This document shows positions 60,965 through 64,000 of a DNA stretch of 64,000 bases, piece after piece (position 1 is the stretch's first letter; every line of letters starts with the position of its first letter). Source of the DNA: Planctomycetota bacterium (GTDB lineage Bacteria > Planctomycetota > UBA1135 > GCA-002686595); contig JACKHV010000003.1 of NCBI GenBank assembly GCA_020638835.1, positions 124,001 to 188,000 on the forward strand, in the 5' to 3' direction. Below the pieces are notes generated by a model that worked only from the letters and a program-made list of their open reading frames with translations, searched no databases and was not told the DNA's origin. Position numbers and translations under genes: made by a program.

Positions 60965-62929
60965 TCAGAGGCCGAAGATCACTTCGTAGCCCTCGGTCAG
61001 GTTGAAGCCGGTTCCGCTCGCCGGATCGCGATGCCAGAACTGGAAGTCGACGGTCTGTCCCGCGACGAAGCCTGCCTGCGAGACGTCCACGGCGCGCGAC
61101 GCGGAGTTCCCCGTAGCGAAGACGACCGGCAGGAGTCGAACGTGAGGTGCGCCGACGCACAGGTTGCCGCCGCCGAAGGGCTGTTGCGTGCGGCTCGAGC
61201 CGTAGAAGAAGACGCCGGCTTGGTTCGGGACGGACGACGCGTGCAGGACGAGGTCGTTCGCGGCCAAGCTCGCGCTTCCGATCGCGGACAGGGCACCGGG
61301 TGCTCCCGTCGAGTTGGCGATCGCCGTGCAGTAGCTCACGCCGGGCTCGCCGATCAGCGGGACGCAGGCGGAGAACTCGGACGTCGAACCGAGCGGCTCG
61401 AGCGTCGCCGTGGCCGTGATGACCCAACCGCTCGCCGCCGACTGCACCAGGGCGGTGAAGGTCGCGTGGCCGCCGGCGTCCGTCGCCGTCGAGATGCTGC
61501 CGAGCACGCGTTGGCCTTGTCCGAAGCCCGTCGCGTCGCAGGCCGGCGTCGCGAAGAACTCGATCGTGTACGCGGAGGAGGGTTCCGAGTCGAGCGTGCC
61601 GAACACGCGCGTGCCTCCGGTCTCGACGACGGCCGCGCTGAGCACCGGGAAGTTCTGCTGGCGGTTGCCGCCGAGGTCCGGGTCGAGCGGGTCGTTGAGC
61701 GAGACGCCGTTCGCGGCGTTGACCGTCTCCAGGTCGATGCCGATGAAGCCGGCGCCCGACGTCGCGTTGCCGTAGATCACGTTCCCGCTCAGCCGGCAGC
61801 CGTCCGTGTTCTTGCCGATCGTGACGCCGTTGAAGTAGTGGCCGGCGATCACGTTGTCGAGGAAGCGCACGTCGTCGTAGTCGCTCGCGCCCGTGTGCAC
61901 GCCCCAGACCGAGGGCAGCGTCGGCTGACCGAGCGCGTCGAGTCCGATCGTGTTGTTCGAGAACTCGACGTCGGAGCCCGATCCCTCGAAGTAGACGCCC
62001 CAACCGAACAGCTGCCCGGCGTGGTGCGGGCCCTGACCGTGGCCAAGGACGCCGGCGATCAGGTTGTCGGAGACGCGCAGTCCGACGTTGCCGGTGGCGA
62101 CCTTGACGCCCATCGTCTGGTACTGGTTCCCCTGCGCGAGGCCGTCGGGCGTGGTGCCGATGTAATTGTTCTCGATCACCGTTCCGGTCGTCGAGAAGAG
62201 CTCGATGTCCGCTCCGGCCGGCAGGCCTTCGCTGTTCGTCGTGCCGTAACCCGTGATGAAGTTGCGCTCCCCAGCGCCGAAGCCGCCGATGCGCGTCCCC
62301 GTCGAGGACCAAACGCGCGCACGCATCATCGTGTTGCCGATGACGACGACGTTGGTTCCGCCGTCGACCTTGATCGTCCCTGCCTCGTTGTCCTGGACGA
62401 CCGTGTTCGAGCCGAAGACGTTGATGTGCATCCCGCCGGTGTTGCCGTTCACGAGGCAGTTGTCACCGCCGATCGACCACTCGCCCGAGTGGAAGCCCGT
62501 GACGATGCTGTTGTCGCCGCTCACGCTCGAGCCGAAGGTCCCGAAGGGGCGGTAGATCGCGACTTCCGCGCCGAGCGGGTTCGTGTCGCCGGTGAAGGCC
62601 GTCTGCGACGCGCCGTCGATCGTCACCGAGTCGGTCGCGAGGAAGCCGTTCGGCCCCGACATGATCACGGCGCAGCCCGGGTAGAGGAACTGCAGCGTCC
62701 ACTCGCTCTGCGGGATGTTGAAGGCGATGCGCTGGTGACCCGGCGTGTGGTTCGTCGCCACGATCGCCTCGAGGAAGGAGACCTTCCCGTCCGGGCCGGG
62801 CAGGTCCGCGATCGTCCCCGTGAAGTAGTCGATGTCGATGACGTCGGCGCCGGTCGTGACCGTGACGGTCTGGGCCGCGGCGGCCGAGGACAGCAGGGTC
62901 AGCGCGATCAGGCTGCGGAGGGTTTCCAT
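60965..62929 (-). CDS. Secreted parallel beta-helix protein
   Basis: 654 residues. Signal peptide 1-19 (LIALTLLSSAAAA|Q). The body has repeated right-handed beta-helix rungs with N-x-I/V turns (VVIGNTMM, VIENNYIG, VSDNLIAG, FSNNTIGL, LDNVIAG, LSGNVIYG), as in pectate-lyase-like surface proteins, and an early VSFLEAIVATN region like the start of CSLREA-type proteins. The C-terminus, from YCTAIANS to the end, is a separate beta-rich domain of a type I associate with planctomycete secreted proteins. Probably cell-surface or matrix; ligand unknown. Confidence 0.8.
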   Translation of the reverse strand: METLRSLIALTLLSSAAAAQTVTVTTGADVIDIDYFTGTIADLPGPDGKVSFLEAIVATNHTPGHQRIAFNIPQSEWTLQFLYPGCAVIMSGPNGFLATDSVTIDGASQTAFTGDTNPLGAEVAIYRPFGTFGSSVSGDNSIVTGFHSGEWSIGGDNCLVNGNTGGMHINVFGSNTVVQDNEAGTIKVDGGTNVVVIGNTMMRARVWSSTGTRIGGFGAGERNFITGYGTTNSEGLPAGADIELFSTTGTVIENNYIGTTPDGLAQGNQYQTMGVKVATGNVGLRVSDNLIAGVLGHGQGPHHAGQLFGWGVYFEGSGSDVEFSNNTIGLDALGQPTLPSVWGVHTGASDYDDVRFLDNVIAGHYFNGVTIGKNTDGCRLSGNVIYGNATSGAGFIGIDLETVNAANGVSLNDPLDPDLGGNRQQNFPVLSAAVVETGGTRVFGTLDSEPSSAYTIEFFATPACDATGFGQGQRVLGSISTATDAGGHATFTALVQSAASGWVITATATLEPLGSTSEFSACVPLIGEPGVSYCTAIANSTGAPGALSAIGSASLAANDLVLHASSVPNQAGVFFYGSSRTQQPFGGGNLCVGAPHVRLLPVVFATGNSASRAVDVSQAGFVAGQTVDFQFWHRDPASGTGFNLTEGYEVIFGL

Positions 62930-63029
62930 GTCTTGGGCTCCTTGGGGGTAGTGCTGCGGGACCGAAGGGCTCCCCAGGGCCTCACGGTAGCGCTCCCGCC
63001 GGGCTTCGTGCTGCGAAATACAAGAAAAG

Positions 63030-63218
63030 TTGTATACGCAGCTCGGCGTAGGCGGGCGCCCCCGCGGCTCGCGGATCGAGGCCGAGCCGGAGACGCGCTC
63101 GGTCCTCCTGCACGACCCGGTGCACTTCGCCGTGGAACGCGAGTTCGTCGGGCGCGAGTTGTGGGGGCAGTGGCACGGGACGCTGTTTCACGAGACCTTG
63201 GGGCCCGAGTGGGACTGA
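63030..63218 (+). CDS. Possible small protein
   Basis: 62 codons from TTG 63030 (gaaaag just upstream) to TGA 63218. Third positions are strongly G/C and the peptide (VLLHDPVHFAVEREFVGRE, then a Trp/His-rich end) looks plausible, but there is no ATG and no family is recognised. It lies in the otherwise empty 329-base gap before the rhomboid gene. Confidence 0.3.
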   Translation: MYTQLGVGGRPRGSRIEAEPETRSVLLHDPVHFAVEREFVGRELWGQWHGTLFHETLGPEWD

Positions 63219-63258
63219 GGGCCGGCGTGCTGGGTCGTGTACCCTCTGCGCCCCGAAG

Positions 63259-64000
63259 ATGAACGAGACGAACGAGTTCGAAGGTCGCACGGAGCCGCGA
63301 CGTCAGGCACGCGGCGCGCTGAGCGCGGGCGGACATCCGTGGGTGACGATCGCCTACATCGCGACCTGCGTCGGCGTCTTCCTCACGATCGTCACCGGTC
63401 CGGAACCCGGTTCGCCGGAGAGCCTGGCGCGTTTCGGCGTGATGGACGCGCGCGCCCTCCGCGCGGGAGCTTGGTACGGCCTGTTCACGCCGGCGGTCGT
63501 GCACGTGGAGATCTGGCACATCGCGATGAACATGTACGTGCTGTGGCTCTTCGGGGCCGTGCTCGAGCGTGGCATCGGGTCGTTCAAGTACCTCGCCCTG
63601 ATCGTCGTCGCGGCCTTCGTGAGCTCGACGGGGCAGTTCGCGCTCGGCGACAGCACGGGGATCGGCGCGTCCGGTATGCTGTTCGCGATCTTCGGCTTCA
63701 TGTGGGTCGCGCGCCCCTACAGCGTCGAGTTCCAGCACATCGTCCACGACGGGAACGTCAGGCCGATCCTCGGCTGGTTGTTCCTCTGCATTCCGCTGAC
63801 CTGGTTCGGCGTGATCCCGGTCGCGAACGGTGCGCACTTCGCCGGGCTCCTGCTCGGGATGGGAGTCGCCGCGCTGTTCGTGCGCCGCTATCGCCCGAAG
63901 CTCGTGGCGACCGGGCTGGTCTTCTTGCTCACGCTCCCGACCGTCACGCTCTTCTGGTGCCCCTGGTCGCTGCTCTGGCTCGCCGACGAGGCCCATGCGC
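63259..64000 (+). CDS. Rhomboid-family intramembrane serine protease (partial, runs off the window)
   Basis: ATG 63259; at least 247 residues. Membrane segments start at about 28. The catalytic serine motif GIGASGMLFAIFG (GxSG) and the catalytic His in NGAHFAGLLLG are present, with the WHIAMNMYVLW segment (HxxxN) of the oxyanion region. It cleaves membrane-spanning substrates within the bilayer. No stop codon is reached, so further helices or a C-terminal domain lie beyond 64000. Confidence 0.92.
   Translation, partial: MNETNEFEGRTEPRRQARGALSAGGHPWVTIAYIATCVGVFLTIVTGPEPGSPESLARFGVMDARALRAGAWYGLFTPAVVHVEIWHIAMNMYVLWLFGAVLERGIGSFKYLALIVVAAFVSSTGQFALGDSTGIGASGMLFAIFGFMWVARPYSVEFQHIVHDGNVRPILGWLFLCIPLTWFGVIPVANGAHFAGLLLGMGVAALFVRRYRPKLVATGLVFLLTLPTVTLFWCPWSLLWLADEAHA

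Noticed and set aside
59936..63262. A 1108-codon open frame on the plus strand
   Set aside because: It lies antisense to the M29-like and beta-helix genes, is an Arg/Val/Asp-rich shadow of high GC at third positions, and has no recognisable domain.

Overview
The window is 64 kb of very GC-rich bacterial DNA, probably from a planctomycete. The grounds are a secreted parallel beta-helix protein with a planctomycete-style C-terminal domain, TonB/porin outer-membrane genes, HEAT and parvulin-like exported proteins, and many short co-directional clusters of Gram-negative housekeeping genes. The phylum call is inference from protein style; there is no rRNA gene in the window.

Left chromosomal arm (1-38.7 kb). 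In order: the tail of an OprO/OprP-like porin; an Rrf2 regulator with iron-sulfur-type cysteines and a 17-bp-phased upstream repeat; a B12-type radical SAM enzyme; a CBS protein; a membrane PAS histidine kinase; a class I amidotransferase; a SenB-like glycosyltransferase; and two tandem, translationally coupled B12-binding radical SAM genes. Next come an operon of three exported proteins, a parvulin-like foldase, an MsbA-like ABC exporter converging on ispF-ispD, ruvC, a MinD-like ATPase, a ComEA-like protein, nadC, an anti-sigma-type ATPase, a VanZ-like protein and purB. purB ends in a 114-bp near-perfect palindrome. The arm finishes with a sugar-isomerase-like protein, a DHH phosphoesterase, thiD, tRNA-Gly(GCC), a TonB receptor plus TonB, ferredoxin, hyuA, plsY-gpsA and tRNA-Pro(GGG).

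Island (38,808-58,195). A 19.4-kb integrative element sits in the 3' end of tRNA-Pro(GGG). An exact 18-bp copy of the tRNA end lies at each boundary, a large serine recombinase reads into the tRNA gene from the element side, and GC content falls visibly inside. The cargo looks like conflict or defence functions: a HEPN-domain protein, a SIR2-like protein, a small serine recombinase, a coupled operon of excisionase-like HTH, AAA+ ATPase and cytoplasmic subtilase, a pair of overlapping genes for secreted proteins of unknown role, a TIGR02391-like (Ymh) protein with an apparent frameshift, and an XRE regulator. An IS3-family element with intact ends and a 3-bp target duplication has split the XRE gene; the uninterrupted gene can be rebuilt from the sequence. 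An IS66-family element has truncated a lipoprotein gene near the right end.

Right chromosomal arm (58.2-64 kb). It begins with a REP-associated tyrosine transposase (RAYT) flanked by inverted copies of a 22-bp motif, a third copy of which lies 51 kb away at 7.4 kb. It continues with an ArsR-type winged helix fused to a degenerate M29-aminopeptidase-like domain, the beta-helix protein, and the start of a rhomboid protease running off the window.

The best candidate for a little-described system is the HTH-AAA+-subtilase operon on the island. The best structural observations are the rebuilt island boundaries, including a predicted swap of the recombinase C-terminus on excision, and the IS3-split regulator.
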